Assembly: GCA_945860065.1 (NCBI GenBank) | Contig: CAMAPI010000006.1 | Location: forward strand, 1 to 55,602 | Direction of reading: 5' to 3' | Length of the DNA: 55,602 nt | From: Chryseobacterium gleum | GTDB lineage: Bacteria; Bacteroidota; Bacteroidia; Flavobacteriales_D; Crocinitomicaceae | Part shown: piece by piece, positions 54,877-55,602 of the stretch | Position numbering within the stretch: the stretch's first letter is position 1 | Layout: every line of letters starts with the position of its first letter | Notes under the pieces: generated by a model | What the model was told of the DNA's origin: nothing | Seen by the model: only the letters and a program-made list of their open reading frames with translations | Databases searched by the model: none | Program-made: the position numbers and the translations under genes

Positions 54877-55602
54877 TTAATATTGTTCAGATTCATTCGG
54901 GAAGTCTCCAGACTGCACATCTTTAATATATGCTTGGAAAGAATCCATCATTTGCTCGTGCAAATTATTGTATTTACGTAAAAACCGTGGATTGAATTCG
55001 TTATTAATTCCTAACATGTCGTGCACAACAAGAACTTGTCCATCGACGCCATTTCCTGCTCCAATACCAATAATCGGAATGCTCAACATTTGTGCTACTT
55101 TTTCAGCCAATTGAGCAGGTATTTTCTCCAAAACGATGGCAAAACATCCAACTGCTTCTAAAGCCTTCGCATCTTCAATCAAGCGTTGTGCCTCTTCGTC
55201 TTCTTTCGCTCGTACCACATACGTTCCGAATTTATAAATGGATTGTGGTGTCAATCCTAAATGTCCCATAACAGGAATTCCAGCCGTTAAAATCCTTCCG
55301 ATTGATTCAATGATTTCTTGTCCACCCTCCAATTTAACCGCGTGTCCTCCAGATTCCTTCATGATTTTAATCGCACTTGAAAGCGCTTCTTTTGAATTTC
55401 CTTGATAGGAACCAAATGGCATATCCACGACAACTAATGAGCGCTTTACGGCGCGTACAACAGACGAGGCATGATAGATCATTTGATCTAACGTTATCGG
55501 TAAGGTCGTTTCATGTCCCGCCATCACATTGGATGCAGAATCTCCAACTAAAATCACATCGATTCCAGCTTCATCTACAATGCGAGCCATCGAAAAGTCA
55601 TA
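54877..55602 (-). CDS. panB: 3-methyl-2-oxobutanoate hydroxymethyltransferase (partial, N-terminus beyond window)
   Basis: The C-terminal 241 residues are visible, beginning [13 protein letters not shown] at the window edge. [17 protein letters not shown] and [11 protein letters not shown] are the metal and substrate regions, with [16 protein letters not shown] and [21 protein letters not shown] following. PanB makes ketopantoate from 2-oxoisovalerate and methylene-tetrahydrofolate, the first committed step of pantothenate and coenzyme A synthesis. The start lies past 55602. The ABC importer lipoprotein gene begins 4 nt downstream. Confidence 0.96.
   Translation of the reverse strand, partial: YDFSMARIVDEAGIDVILVGDSASNVMAGHETTLPITLDQMIYHASSVVRAVKRSLVVVDMPFGSYQGNSKEALSSAIKIMKESGGHAVKLEGGQEIIESIGRILTAGIPVMGHLGLTPQSIYKFGTYVVRAKEDEEAQRLIEDAKALEAVGCFAIVLEKIPAQLAEKVAQMLSIPIIGIGAGNGVDGQVLVVHDMLGINNEFNPRFLRKYNNLHEQMMDSFQAYIKDVQSGDFPNESEQY

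Overview
This window is a gene-dense chromosomal segment of a Bacteroidota bacterium, most likely an aerobic member of Flavobacteriales (an inference; a Crocinitomicaceae/Fluviicola-like lineage would fit). Seen directly: an ~1,110-residue SecA with a C-terminal zinc motif, promoters of the type TTTG-N19-TAnnTTTG, A-rich start regions with few Shine-Dalgarno sequences, a PorV/PorQ-family outer-membrane protein, a TonB-dependent receptor with an N-terminal carboxypeptidase-like domain, and the gene order rpmB-rpmG-DUF4295-ftsY. I see no tRNA, rRNA, CRISPR array, insertion sequence, prophage or attachment site. No gene-free stretch exceeds 300 bases; the longest (28424-28677) holds two inverted repeats and a weak promoter box.

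Layout. 1-1136: a WYL-type regulator cut by the window edge and a 57-residue protein ending in CVGCGS. 1143-7379 (minus): guaA, a triple-LysM/periplasmic-binding-fold protein, hemF, a two-domain VOC protein and a phosphatase/sulfatase-superfamily lipoprotein, tightly packed. 7562-12187 (plus): secA, a DUF2520 Rossmann protein and kdsC. 12189-15475 (minus): a sugar 1-kinase-like protein, a nucleotidyltransferase and a GH109-like protein, all overlapping, which looks like N-acetylhexosamine release and salvage. 15561-22731: a DUF2490 protein, rocD, a phosphohexomutase, a ZIP transporter, a VWA protein, aroQ and xerD.

22853-30558: rpmB-rpmG-DUF4295, ftsY, an ABC exporter, rpmH, pckA and a serine hydrolase that carries a GH3 C-terminal domain but no GH3 catalytic barrel. 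30561-35269 (minus): an M14 peptidase, an AspA/AstE-like metallo-deacylase, RimK and a retropepsin-like protease in one tightly packed operon, a possible glutamate-tail writer/eraser cassette. 35372-43461: a TonB-dependent receptor, an orphan NarL-type response regulator, Sua5, bL31, LpxD, a SpoIIE-type phosphatase and a PorV/PorQ protein. 43569-47860: pssA, purS, an aldehyde dehydrogenase, a coiled-coil membrane protein and a crotonase. 47963-52093: rplM-rpsI-rpsB-tsf, then pyrH-frr. 52148-55602 (minus): an iron/cobalamin-type ABC importer downstream of a partial panB.

The most interesting signals are regulatory and architectural. Several start codons lie only 4-5 nt after a canonical -7 box (WYL regulator, guaA, TonB receptor, sua5, probably ftsY), which predicts leaderless mRNAs. 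There is a structured RNA between rpsI and rpsB, a slippage-prone repeat tail on S2, the RimK cassette, the GH109 salvage operon and the GH3-less hydrolase. Most of the content is otherwise ordinary housekeeping.
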